Assembly: GCF_964199965.1 (NCBI RefSeq)
Contig: NZ_CAXMZT010000003.1
Coordinates: 186,001-250,000 of the forward strand
DNA length: 64,000 bases
Direction: 5' to 3'
DNA from: JAFIFT01 sp020051095
Lineage (GTDB): Bacteria > Pseudomonadota > Gammaproteobacteria > Legionellales > Legionellaceae
The notes beneath the pieces were generated by a model. It did no database searches. It worked only from the letters and a program-made list of their open reading frames with translations, and was not told the origin of the DNA. Shown piece after piece: positions 1 to 8,575 of the stretch. The translations under genes and the position numbers were made by a program. Numbering within the stretch: position 1 is the first letter of the stretch; each line of letters starts with the position of its first letter.

Positions 1-220
1 TATGGTTAAGTGGCATAACCCTTGCCAGCATTTTGCCATACAAACCTAACTAGATGAGTTTAATAAGTATTTATGAAAGCATACTCATAGAAAAGTTACA
101 AGCATTGAAAAAAATTTGTTTGTAAAGGAATCGAAAAAATAACTAAGTGATCAATATATTGGCCATAATTCTTGTTTTTAACCATGAAAAATAAAGCCGT
201 ACCTCCAAGAAAGTTAAACG

Positions 221-2551
221 CTATTCTGTCCTGACTTCCTTCCTTTTATTAACGATAGCATCGACCAGTTCTTTCACTACTTCTGCCACGTCGGAGGCAG
301 AAATGTCGTCTCGAACTTCAGGAGGATACGTTGTAGCCACTTGCAAATCTTTAATGACTTCATTGGCCACGGTGCCTGCATATTTATCTTTGGAACCAGA
401 GCAGACCTCCACTTTGGACAATGTGTCTCGAGTTAACCCGATATCCAAAATAGGTAGCTTAAATCTGTCTGGATTATCAACCAATAATGGCGTATACAAA
501 TCATTGTCAGGCAATGGTGTAAACAAGGTCATATACCCTTCATCCACTTCAGAAACAACCTCTTCGACCGGTTCTGGTTCGTTGAAATTATGATAAGCAA
601 TGAGGGCATTGACTGCTCTTTCAATATTATCTTCTGCCTTTTCATCGTGAAGTGTTTGAGTAATCAAACTGATTTCCTCATTTTCAACTTGATCACGAAT
701 CGAAATATCACCCGAATCCAATATTGCTTGGAAACCTTGCAATTGCTTTTGCAACCGGAAAATATACTCATCCGGTGGTGACTCAACTTTGAGAAATTGA
801 TTAAGTTTTAGCTTCTTAACTGGCTTTGGATTAGCAAAAAACATACTAGCGCGGACAATTTTTGATTTAAAAAAGATATGAGCCTCACCTTCAGATTGAT
901 CCTTGAGATCAAGTAAATCAATACGCGCACGCTTCTCAAAGGAGGAGCTCTTAGTGTCTAAGTAACTGTTTGAAACGCTGGTTTCCTTTGTTTGGAAGGA
1001 GTCTACTTTCGTTACATACGCCTCTCCAGCAGTTTTGGTGAAAAAGTCATAGGTTTCGACAGGATCTTCCAATTTCATACAAATTTTGATGTTAGTGTTA
1101 GCGCCGATTGAGGCAGCTTCTTCCTTCGATGATTTTTGGAATGCGGGTAAATCCTGCCCTGCAAAGATAGCAGAGAATCCAAGCGAACGCGCTTGCGCTG
1201 GCACCACAGCAAAACCTTGCACTGAATAATAACCATACTCATCTAAAATACACATAAATGGCGTTGGGGCAGAGGTTGGTTTCCGTTCAATAACGTCACG
1301 GTAATCCCCTTCAACATCTTCACCAAGGCCTGCAGCCATCATCGCTTTTAATGAAGATACAATCACTTTACCTAAGTTTGCCAATTCATCCGGTGATTTT
1401 TCCAGCGCCGGTAACAACACCACTAATATCCGGCGATTTAAAACCACATCTTTGAAATCAACTTCTGCCAAGTTGGTTCGGATAATATGGCCATAGGTAT
1501 CAGCCAATGAGGAGAAGACCCTTACCAACTGCATGGTAATAAAACCATGTTGTTCAAGCACTTGAGAAACCTGTTTCCCTTTTTTCTCTTTGTTATAACC
1601 TGGCAAGTTAAATACATAGTTACGCAAAGGGTCTGTCACCAAAGAAGGGACGTTTTCCATACTCACGCTTTCTTGGTCATCTCGTGGAAATACTTTATCA
1701 ATGACGATCGCTTCTAACCGTTCTAAACTAAAATAATTACGTATTGTATTTGCATCAAGCAAAAGTGCACCCAAATCTCGCATATATACCAATAATTTCA
1801 TCAAGGCTTCAACGAAGCTGATTGCACGGCCTTTCCACATATCCCCATCGGAAGATTGGCCGGAGCTTCCCATCAAGCTCACTACCAGCTGTGTCAGCAT
1901 ACTTGAAGAACCTTGGCAAAAAGGATTCATCGTATTGGATAATCGCTTCTCTTGAGGGCCCACAATATCCCTAGCGCCTGTCATGAAGTTAATTAATAAT
2001 AAATCATCTTCCCGTCCCATACTCCGAACCATTGAGAAGACTTTTGCATATAGCGAGTTATCCCCTTTACCATCGACATAGATAAAACCACTTGCTTGCG
2101 TCAGTGCATTAAATGCAATAGAAACCAAGGCCTCCGTTTTACCAGAACCTGTTGAACCAAAAATCAAAACGTGCGTCCGCATATCGTCGTTTGTGAACCA
2201 CAATTCTTCTTTTGTCTTTCGATCATTGCCAAAGAAGGTAATTCCCCTTGATTCATTAGGCGTTTTAATCCCTGGCTTTAAGTCATTATAATCTTTGGTA
2301 TGGGCACTCATTGGTAATCTGAAAGGCAATGTTTGTTTGCGAGTATAAGCAAACAAAAAGCAAGCAATGCCTACTAAAAGTATGGTGCTGGCAATTTCTG
2401 GTAGGTAATACGCAACTGCAGCCAAGGTGAACAGCATGATGGATACATTGGTTGGATCACCAAAGAAATCAGCAATCCGCTGAGACATCGTTCGAGTATC
2501 CCTGAGCAATAAGGATGGATCAATTTCACTTTTAGACTCAATTCCTCTCAT
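221..2551 (-). CDS. dotL: DotL/IcmO, type IV coupling protein ATPase
   Basis: Inner-membrane coupling ATPase of the Dot/Icm type IVB secretion system; it receives effectors, with IcmS-IcmW, and passes them to the channel. The protein has 776 residues. Two hydrophobic segments lie at about residues 35-68. A Walker A motif (GSTGSGKT, about 132-139) is followed by a VirD4/TraG-type ATPase core containing CILDEYGYY (Walker B-like). The long C-terminal tail after about residue 590 corresponds to the part that binds IcmSW and partner chaperones in Legionella. The start is a few bases from the dotM stop, so the two are co-transcribed. In L. pneumophila dotK follows directly; the 220 bases beyond this stop contain no recognisable dotK, though it may lie outside the window. 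Confidence 0.96.
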   Translation of the reverse strand: MRGIESKSEIDPSLLLRDTRTMSQRIADFFGDPTNVSIMLFTLAAVAYYLPEIASTILLVGIACFLFAYTRKQTLPFRLPMSAHTKDYNDLKPGIKTPNESRGITFFGNDRKTKEELWFTNDDMRTHVLIFGSTGSGKTEALVSIAFNALTQASGFIYVDGKGDNSLYAKVFSMVRSMGREDDLLLINFMTGARDIVGPQEKRLSNTMNPFCQGSSSMLTQLVVSLMGSSGQSSDGDMWKGRAISFVEALMKLLVYMRDLGALLLDANTIRNYFSLERLEAIVIDKVFPRDDQESVSMENVPSLVTDPLRNYVFNLPGYNKEKKGKQVSQVLEQHGFITMQLVRVFSSLADTYGHIIRTNLAEVDFKDVVLNRRILVVLLPALEKSPDELANLGKVIVSSLKAMMAAGLGEDVEGDYRDVIERKPTSAPTPFMCILDEYGYYSVQGFAVVPAQARSLGFSAIFAGQDLPAFQKSSKEEAASIGANTNIKICMKLEDPVETYDFFTKTAGEAYVTKVDSFQTKETSVSNSYLDTKSSSFEKRARIDLLDLKDQSEGEAHIFFKSKIVRASMFFANPKPVKKLKLNQFLKVESPPDEYIFRLQKQLQGFQAILDSGDISIRDQVENEEISLITQTLHDEKAEDNIERAVNALIAYHNFNEPEPVEEVVSEVDEGYMTLFTPLPDNDLYTPLLVDNPDRFKLPILDIGLTRDTLSKVEVCSGSKDKYAGTVANEVIKDLQVATTYPPEVRDDISASDVAEVVKELVDAIVNKRKEVRTE

Positions 2552-3690
2552 TAGGGCTCCAGCTTACTTAACTCTTTAGGATGCAGTTTAATTTCTTTCA
2601 CCGCCATTTCAAGGGCCTTCGTTGCTTCATCAACCATCGGCATTAAAGAACGACGTCCTAATACCTTTTCAGCTTTCCAGTGTGCAAAGGGTCCGCCCAC
2701 CTCGACAAAGGGTGTTTGCCGACCGACGCTGCTCAGCATATACCACAATCGACGATCCACCACTTTTAACCATAAAAATTCACACACAGGGACAACACCA
2801 TCCGCTCTCGCAGCTTCCAACAAAGAGGCCATAGCGGATAATACATAGGCGTGCTTTGCTAACACTTCCTGCACAAGCTCGGTTTTTTCATATTTACTGA
2901 GGATGGGTTTTGCGACGGAATAATCTGGTTTACCCTGCACATAGGTTTTATCAATGGTTGATAAAATCATCGACGCCGATTTTTTGTCACGATTAATCCG
3001 TGCCATAAACACGGCAGCCAAAGCAACGATATGTCCTGGCAATCTATCAAACCCTGTAAAATACGGGCCGACTTGTAAAGTAAATACCCTTTTTGCATCG
3101 CCCTTGCGGATACCAGCCGTCATTTCCAATCCGGGTAATGGATTGTCTTGTAATTTGTCTTCTTTGCGCAGTAGGTCATATTTTCTGGCAAATTCGATTG
3201 GGGTTAACGCCATTGCCCAAGGCCCTTCAGCAATATCGGCACTCACCAAATCTTCATTAACCACCGGCATGATAGCACTCCAGTTGTGTTGCTCTTGGCT
3301 ACGAAGTGTATTCATGTTATGAATTTTACGGAATTTCAACACAATATTGGACCGATATAAAACAGCTGCCAAAGCGATTAATACAAGTAAAACGGGGTAG
3401 CGTATATAAATACCAACATCTCGCGTATATTCAGTAAATTCCTTCCAGGAGACTGTTGCGGGATCGGTCGTTTTCATGAAAATAATTTCCTCACGCAGCA
3501 CATTTGGGTCGTAAACTAAGGAAACTAATTCAGCTTGTAAGACATTGAAAGAAAAAATAAAGCTAACAATATAAGGGTGGCCAAATTTCCAAATGAAATA
3601 TAGTGTGAAAAATAGCAGTATGGTAATCCATACTGGTGCCATGGAGTTATCACCACCACCACCACCTTGGGCTTGCTGTTGTTGTGCCAT
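2551..3690 (-). CDS. dotM: DotM/IcmP, coupling complex membrane protein
   Basis: Partner of DotL in the Dot/Icm coupling complex, with a cytosolic domain known in Legionella to bind acidic (Glu-rich) effector signals. The 379-residue protein starts with a short Gln/Gly-rich tail, then has a membrane segment at about residues 19-40 and another at about 95-112. A soluble domain with the conserved stretch GPWAMALTPIEFARKY follows. Length and domain plan match L. pneumophila IcmP. It overlaps the dotL start by one base and lies 94 bases downstream of icmQ, giving the order icmQ-icmP-icmO seen in Legionella. Its plus-strand shadows are not coding. Confidence 0.95.
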   Translation of the reverse strand: MAQQQQAQGGGGGDNSMAPVWITILLFFTLYFIWKFGHPYIVSFIFSFNVLQAELVSLVYDPNVLREEIIFMKTTDPATVSWKEFTEYTRDVGIYIRYPVLLVLIALAAVLYRSNIVLKFRKIHNMNTLRSQEQHNWSAIMPVVNEDLVSADIAEGPWAMALTPIEFARKYDLLRKEDKLQDNPLPGLEMTAGIRKGDAKRVFTLQVGPYFTGFDRLPGHIVALAAVFMARINRDKKSASMILSTIDKTYVQGKPDYSVAKPILSKYEKTELVQEVLAKHAYVLSAMASLLEAARADGVVPVCEFLWLKVVDRRLWYMLSSVGRQTPFVEVGGPFAHWKAEKVLGRRSLMPMVDEATKALEMAVKEIKLHPKELSKLEP

Positions 3691-3784
3691 AATAAAACAG
3701 AACTATTTTTGCGTATACTTCTAGTATATACCCAAATAAATAAAATAGCCCATAGGCCTAGTGATAAAATGAAAAAAAAGATAA

Positions 3785-4396
3785 TTATTCTGATTGAGGC
3801 TCATCGTTAGACGCAGAGTTTGCATTTTTAACTAAGCGCCCCTCTCGATATTGATAGGTCCCAGAAAGGTGAACAAACCGAGTAATATCATCCAAGGTGA
3901 TAGCCCTGTCTTTCACCGTTAATAAAGGATGGTTTAGTTTGTCATGTGGTATCTTATCTTTAGGTAGTATTTTGATATCATCTTTATCAATGTAGGCACA
4001 CACATAAGCTTCATTCACTGGCATGCTTTTACTTTTTATTCGGCTACGTACCCTTTCTTCGTCTTCATAGATAGGTCTCGAGATGAGTTGTCTTGGTAGA
4101 TTAGCAATGACCTTTTCCCATGAAGATAATTGATTTCCACTTGAGCTATAAAGCGAAATGTAAATCTCTTGCTGCCCACTCCTTAAAGCAACTCGGTTTG
4201 CTAGATTAGAGGATGTTTCAGCAGCGTCACTTGATTTTTCGCCCACTTCGACCAAAAAATTATCCCGAATTTTTTCTAATTGCTTACCCATAGCGCGCAA
4301 AAAATTCGTTTCTTGCCAGGGTCCTTCATTAAGGGCTTTATCAAACGCATTGCGTATAGACTGAATTTGATCGCGGGTTAGCTTATCTTCTTTCAT
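3785..4396 (-). CDS. icmQ: IcmQ, Dot/Icm cytosolic protein
   Basis: IcmQ is a soluble Dot/Icm component that binds membranes and NAD+ and is held in check by its chaperone IcmR (or FIR) partner. The N-terminus (LTRDQIQSIRNAFDKAL...EGPWQETNFLRAMGKQL) has the helical pattern and GPW..(S/T)NFLR signature of IcmQ. A longer reading frame begins at 4501, but the ATG at 4396 is chosen because it gives 203 residues, close to the 191 of L. pneumophila IcmQ, and places the signature at the N-terminus. The ribosome-binding site before this ATG is weak. It lies between the FIR-like gene and icmP. Confidence 0.9.
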   Translation of the reverse strand: MKEDKLTRDQIQSIRNAFDKALNEGPWQETNFLRAMGKQLEKIRDNFLVEVGEKSSDAAETSSNLANRVALRSGQQEIYISLYSSSGNQLSSWEKVIANLPRQLISRPIYEDEERVRSRIKSKSMPVNEAYVCAYIDKDDIKILPKDKIPHDKLNHPLLTVKDRAITLDDITRFVHLSGTYQYREGRLVKNANSASNDEPQSE

Positions 4397-4510
4397 AAAA
4401 CTAAATTTCAGATATAACTGCTTGATGTTAACGTAAGTATAACAAAGAAAATCAACCTTGTGACACACTTTAATCAATATTCGGCGCTCACTAAACGCCA
4501 ACGATAATAA

Positions 4511-4720
4511 CTAAAAAGAAGGTTTTGGCGCTGTACGATTTAAAACGGCATCACATGTCATTTTAAATTCATCCATGGTTTCCACTGCAGCCATATTTTC
4601 TTTCGATTGGTTTATTCCACAAACATCTTCAAGTTTCCCAGAGAATTGGTCAATTTGCTCTTCCCAGCCGACTGTATGTCGAGGATCCCCAAAAAGCGAA
4701 TGTGATCGTGATCGATTCAT
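4511..4720 (-). CDS. FIR-like small protein in the icmR position
   Basis: A 69-residue protein (MNRSRSHSLFGDPRHTVGWE at the start, KPSF at the end) without recognisable sequence relatives. It occupies the slot between icmS and icmQ, where L. pneumophila has icmR and other Legionella and Coxiella have different, unrelated FIR (functional homologue of IcmR) genes that pair with their own IcmQ. Position, small size and a predicted helical middle portion suggest the same role, which is inference. The ATG at 4720 is preferred over an upstream one at 4750 because CGGAG lies nine bases before it. Confidence 0.6.
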   Translation of the reverse strand: MNRSRSHSLFGDPRHTVGWEEQIDQFSGKLEDVCGINQSKENMAAVETMDEFKMTCDAVLNRTAPKPSF

Positions 4721-4827
4721 AGTACAACTCCGAAAAATATTTATCTGCATCCATAATAAAGTTTTAGCACGAATCTAGTGACATGCAAAGCATAAAATTA
4801 CACTTTTTTAACAATATTCTTCACAAA

Positions 4828-4930
4828 TATACCCGTGATCATTCAAAATGCGAGGATTTATGCGCCTTTATTTTTTGCAGGGCGAAAAAGAAAAAGCAGA
4901 AAACTCGCATTTCGAATGATCACGAGTATA
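4828..4930. mobile_element. 103-bp MITE-like hairpin between icmS and the FIR-like gene
   Basis: The two ends are near-perfect inverted repeats of about 27 bases: TATACCCGTGATCATTC... on the left and ...GAATGATCACGAGTATA on the right. The middle is AT- and A-rich with no coding potential. The element could fold into one long hairpin and begins and ends with TATA, consistent with a TA target. It ends seven bases from the icmS stop, splitting icmTS from fir-icmQ-icmP-icmO. No second copy was seen in this window, so mobility is inferred from structure only. Confidence 0.6.
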
Positions 4931-4936
4931 GATGCT

Positions 4937-5287
4937 TTACAATGAGTCATACATTAATTCGTCTAGTGGCGTATAGTCCTTGCTCGGTCCCCCATTCACA
5001 AGCTCAAATAGCACGTCTGTCATGCATAAAATACGTAATGAATTTGGGGTAACCTCATCGAAAATCACTCGGCTGCCTAACAGCGCACCTTCCGCATCTT
5101 CAAAGCGAATTCCCAATCCATATCCCAAACACAGCGAACATAATTGTTCAGCACGTTTGGCAATAGCCGGTAACAAGCCAGTTTCAGCAAATACTTCTTC
5201 TGCACTGATAAAGCGATCGTTTAAATAAAATTTGGCCTGCATACGGCCAGAGATATGTGCCATTGAACTAGGTATATCAAGCTTCAT
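4937..5287 (-). CDS. icmS: IcmS, Dot/Icm effector chaperone
   Basis: Small acidic cytosolic chaperone that with IcmW binds a large set of Dot/Icm effectors and docks them on DotL. The central and C-terminal stretches (KFYLNDRFISAEEVFAETGL, LCSLCLGYGLG, GPSKDYTPLDELMYDSL) are near identical in pattern to Legionella IcmS. The start at 5287 gives 116 residues and an ATGA overlap with the icmT stop, indicating translational coupling; an in-frame upstream start at 5299 lies inside icmT and is not preferred. Confidence 0.96.
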   Translation of the reverse strand: MKLDIPSSMAHISGRMQAKFYLNDRFISAEEVFAETGLLPAIAKRAEQLCSLCLGYGLGIRFEDAEGALLGSRVIFDEVTPNSLRILCMTDVLFELVNGGPSKDYTPLDELMYDSL

Positions 5288-5544
5288 ATGCGCCACCAAG
5301 GGTTAGCAGAGCGGGTTCTACCAGCAATTAGACTTCTTATCGATCGCAAAAAAACAGGTACGGTGAAACCATAATGCTCAATAAACCCGAAAAATAGAGC
5401 TGAAACAATGACTAATACCCCTGTCCAAATACGGATATGCATTAAAAAAATAAAAATGGGAAATGCTGCCCGAGCATCCACCATAAAAAAACGTGCCGAT
5501 CGCGCTGAATCGCGCCAGTGAGAGGTTTCAGAAAAAGTGGCCAT
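5284..5544 (-). CDS. icmT: IcmT, Dot/Icm membrane protein
   Basis: First gene of this Dot/Icm cluster. IcmT is an 86-residue inner-membrane protein required for effector export and, in L. pneumophila, egress from the host cell. This ORF also has 86 residues, a hydrophobic stretch at about 27-62, and the typical start HWRDSARSARFFMVDARAAF and end ANPWWRI. AAGAGG precedes the ATG. A TATAAT-like -10 (minus strand, 5574-5579) lies upstream. The stop overlaps the icmS start by four bases. Confidence 0.95.
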   Translation of the reverse strand: MATFSETSHWRDSARSARFFMVDARAAFPIFIFLMHIRIWTGVLVIVSALFFGFIEHYGFTVPVFLRSIRSLIAGRTRSANPWWRI

Positions 5545-5573
5545 CGCATCCTCTTGATCATACTTATATATTT

Positions 5574-5579
5574 ATTATA
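5574..5579 (-). promoter_or_regulatory. Candidate -10 for icmT
   Basis: Read on the minus strand this is TATAAT, about 30 bases upstream of the icmT ATG and followed by an AAGAGG ribosome-binding site. No good -35 is visible at the usual distance, which would fit an activator-dependent promoter. Confidence 0.35.
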
Positions 5580-5627
5580 ACGATGAAAAAAAGAATATGC
5601 GAGCTTAAAACGCGGGATTTATCCCTA

Positions 5628-5652
5628 ATGAAGCAAGTTATTTAGAAGACCT
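5628..5652. repeat. Solo end of a repeat also found at 21590-21805
   Basis: Twenty-five bases match, with one mismatch, the reverse complement of the left end of the repeat at 21590-21614 (core GTTATTTAGAAG). It lies just beyond the stop codon of the small gene at 5656-5886, in the region upstream of icmT. It appears to be a relic or partial copy. Confidence 0.6.
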
Positions 5653-5655
5653 GTG

Positions 5656-5886
5656 TCAATCCGGTAAATCAGGAGATGGGGTGTTTGTGTTCGCTAATAT
5701 TTCAGATAGGGCATGAGACATGTTAAGTTCGTGCTTTTTAACCTGTTTGGGTTGATGGGATAAATTTAACTCAGGATTAGGCGTCAACTCATCCAAGTTA
5801 TCGATAGGTTGCGCAGAGAACTCTTCGCCATTTTTGCAGGCATTACTTTCAACAAGTTTTTTGAGTATGTGGTCGGTTCCAGCCAT
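5656..5886 (-). CDS. Small hypothetical protein upstream of icmT
   Basis: A 76-residue, mostly polar protein (MAGTDHILKKLVESNACKNG...) not recognised as any family; it has no membrane segment, and the C-terminus is Pro/Asp-rich. The ATG at 5886 is preceded by a strong GGGGG at a spacing of about eight bases, preferred over an upstream ATG at 5904. It has the same orientation as icmT and lies 111 bases upstream, so it could be transcribed with or near the Dot/Icm operon. Whether it is expressed is uncertain. Confidence 0.45.
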   Translation of the reverse strand: MAGTDHILKKLVESNACKNGEEFSAQPIDNLDELTPNPELNLSHQPKQVKKHELNMSHALSEILANTNTPSPDLPD

Positions 5887-6042
5887 TTTTACACCCCCGC
5901 TCAAATCCCGATACTAACAACAGGCATCTGATTTTTGCTACGCTCATAGTTTAAAATACCGACATTTTTTGCCGAATACAAGCTTATTTTAGCATGCGAA
6001 CATTAACAAAAGCTTAACGAACACAGACTGAATGAGTGTTTT

Positions 6043-6306
6043 CTTTGTACCCGACAATTTCATAATAGCTCCGTCGTTGCGAGCCTTTATACAGGTCCTG
6101 AAAAACGTTCCGAACTAACTTCGTCGTCACTGCGAGCAACGCGAAGCAGCCCAGAAGATCGTTGAGCTCAAATAATATACAAATTGTGAAGTTAGTTAAG
6201 CGCTTTACGAAGCAATTGTAAGTTCTATCTGTGAACAAAAATCTGTTCTGGATTGCTTCACTACGTTCGCAACGACGGCTAATTTTTAAAATTGTCCGGT
6301 ACAAAG
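6043..6306. mobile_element. MITE family A, copy 1 (264 bp)
   Basis: The ends are CTTTGTACCCGACAATTT on the left and the inverse of CTTTGTACCGGACAATTT on the right. The element is bounded by a perfect 9-bp direct repeat, GAGTGTTTT (6034-6042 and 6307-6315), as expected for a transposition target duplication. The interior has its own inverted repeats (TTGCGAGC...GAAGCAGCCCAG against CTGGATTGCTTC...TTCGCAA), a type of sequence that yields CERSEAI-like peptides when translated. A 101-codon reading frame across it is not regarded as a gene. Confidence 0.85.
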
Positions 6307-6319
6307 GAGTGTTTTTCAA

Positions 6320-8500
6320 TCACGCCTTGGCCAGTTCAGGTTGATGCGCAACTTTTTGGTCATGTTGTTGTTTCAAGGTAATATAATCAATCTTTCCAGA
6401 GGCTAAAACCGGGATAGAGGCCTCTGCGATAATCACCGCAGGAATTAATAATTCTGTTTGACCTTTCTTTTGAATAAACTGCACGTACTCGTTGCGAGAG
6501 GCCTCAGCACACTCCGTATAGAGAATGATTTGCTCTCCCTTTTTAGGACAAGGAACCGCAATTGAAGCATGAAGGTTTTCAGGCCAAATAGCTGAGGCAA
6601 TTAATTCAACCGTGGTCAAAGAAACCATTTCACCACCCAGTTTTGCAAAACGCTTCGCTCGGCCAATGATTGTGATAAATCCTTCATTATCCACTTCAAC
6701 GATATCACCCGTATCGTGCCAGCCACTGACCAACGCCTCTATTTGGCCAGGGTTGTCAGCTCTCATATAGCCACGCATGATATTTGGACCGCGAATGAAT
6801 AATCGCCCTCCCTTTTTAATGCCATCAACGGGTTCTATGCGAATATCAAGCATTGGTAACGGTTGACCAACACTACCTGTGCAATGAGCCATCGGACAAT
6901 TTAGAGAAATCACGGGGGAGGCTTCTGTGGCACCATACCCTTCGAAAATCCGTGCACCAAACTGACCGGCCCAATGCCTAACTGTTTCTGGTTTGACTTT
7001 CTCAGCCCCCGCAAATATATAGCGAATTGACGCAAATTCATGATTAGCGGCGGCTCGCGCGTAACCGGATAAAAACGTATCGGTAGCAAACATAATGGTT
7101 CCGCCCATCTCATAAACTAAACCAGGAATAATTTTGTAATGCAAAGGAGAAGGATAGAAAAAGGCATTATTTCCCGTCACCATTGGCAAAATGCTACCTG
7201 CTGTTAAGCCAAAACAATGAAATATGGGTAATGAGTTGAAAAAAACGTCTCGATGACTAAAGTCAACACGCGATAGCATCTGAAAACAATTCGATAATAA
7301 ATTACTGTGGCTAAGCACAACCCCTTTTGGCACCCCTTCCGATCCGGAAGTAAAAAGTATCACGGCGGTATCTGTTGCTTCAACCTTACGGCCGATCATT
7401 TGATAAGCAATTCGGGGAAAGGAAGCTTTGGCCAGACCCGATAATTTTTCGGCCAAGCCAACGTGAGGCTTAAAATCTTCCAGATAATAAATATCAATCC
7501 CATTATCTTTCAACTCATCAATCAGGCCATTTAACTTTGCTGTTTCAACAAATTGGCGGGAAGTATAAATCGTTTTAATATTAGCCGTGCGACAGGCTGA
7601 ATAAACATTATAGAAGCCACTTGAAAAATTGATCATGGCCGGAATGCGTCTGTATGCTTGTAAGGCAAAAAAAGTTATCATGCCAGCACAAGTTGTCGGC
7701 ATCATGACACCAACCCGTTCAAACACTTGGGTTTGTTTTTTCATTTGCCGGCCTAGAATAAAGCATCGCGTTAGCATCTGCCTATACGTTAAAGGTGTCC
7801 GGCTTGCATCTTCTATTTTTGCTTTATTTTTACTCCCAATTTGAACCCCTTCAATTAAGGCTGAAAATAAACTTTGTCGAACTTGACAGTTAGCAAAGGT
7901 CATCTCAGACATTAATTGGAATAATTGACTGCTAACCACTTTTCGCTTTCCAGTTGCGCTGCTTAGCTGTAGTTTCGGCATAACGTGCAACGTCACTTTT
8001 GGCAATAGACGGATGGGATGTTTGCGCTTAGCTATTGAAAAGATGCTGTATTCCAGCCCGCTAATTCGGACAGGCTGCACCCAACCACCTGCTCGTTGAA
8101 TAATCATTCCAGGGCCATCGAATACCCGTAAACTATGATCGGGTTGAGTACTATGCCCTTGAGGAAAAATCAAGCATCGTTTTCCTTGATTCATTGCCCT
8201 TATTAACGCTCTTGCTGCGGACGCTTTTGTCGGATCCACGGGAATAACGTCTGCAAATAGCGCTAACGCTTTAACCCATAATTTTTTGTATAAACTAGGC
8301 GGCAACACAACGGTTAAACGCTCTGGCAAAAACACCGATAGGAACAAGACATCCAAAACAGAGGTGCGATTAGCGATAATCACGGCGCGGTCATTCGGCT
8401 CATATTGTCCATTCACAGTGACCCTAAACCCAGCCTGCAGTAGATTTTTGACAAGCCATCGAAATTTATCCGCTAACCAATTTTGCCCAATATTTTTCAT
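6320..8500 (-). CDS. aas: Aas-like fused acyltransferase / acyl-ACP synthetase
   Basis: Bifunctional membrane enzyme that in E. coli re-acylates lyso-phosphatidylethanolamine and activates fatty acids onto ACP. From the ATG at 8500, with AAGGA upstream, it has 726 residues, close to E. coli Aas (719). Residues 1-200 form a PlsC-type domain and about 230-720 an AMP-binding synthetase with the P-loop FTSGSEGVPKG, GYGATEASPV and GWHDTGDI motifs. Oddity: the HX4D acyltransferase motif reads NRTSVLD at 44-50, so the catalytic His is Arg45, and the FPEG motif is FPQG at 112-115. The synthetase half looks intact; the transferase half may be inactive. Confidence 0.88.
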   Translation of the reverse strand: MKNIGQNWLADKFRWLVKNLLQAGFRVTVNGQYEPNDRAVIIANRTSVLDVLFLSVFLPERLTVVLPPSLYKKLWVKALALFADVIPVDPTKASAARALIRAMNQGKRCLIFPQGHSTQPDHSLRVFDGPGMIIQRAGGWVQPVRISGLEYSIFSIAKRKHPIRLLPKVTLHVMPKLQLSSATGKRKVVSSQLFQLMSEMTFANCQVRQSLFSALIEGVQIGSKNKAKIEDASRTPLTYRQMLTRCFILGRQMKKQTQVFERVGVMMPTTCAGMITFFALQAYRRIPAMINFSSGFYNVYSACRTANIKTIYTSRQFVETAKLNGLIDELKDNGIDIYYLEDFKPHVGLAEKLSGLAKASFPRIAYQMIGRKVEATDTAVILFTSGSEGVPKGVVLSHSNLLSNCFQMLSRVDFSHRDVFFNSLPIFHCFGLTAGSILPMVTGNNAFFYPSPLHYKIIPGLVYEMGGTIMFATDTFLSGYARAAANHEFASIRYIFAGAEKVKPETVRHWAGQFGARIFEGYGATEASPVISLNCPMAHCTGSVGQPLPMLDIRIEPVDGIKKGGRLFIRGPNIMRGYMRADNPGQIEALVSGWHDTGDIVEVDNEGFITIIGRAKRFAKLGGEMVSLTTVELIASAIWPENLHASIAVPCPKKGEQIILYTECAEASRNEYVQFIQKKGQTELLIPAVIIAEASIPVLASGKIDYITLKQQHDQKVAHQPELAKA

Positions 8501-8575
8501 CGTCATCCTTCGATACTATTTATTCACAAATCGATTTATACCGTAAAATATCCAGTTATGACAAGTAACAATTTA

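Noticed and set aside
6014..6319. A 101-codon minus-strand reading frame (contains CERSEAIQN)
   Set aside because: It lies across a MITE with a perfect 9-bp target duplication; such CERSEAI peptides are the usual by-product of translating this repeat type.
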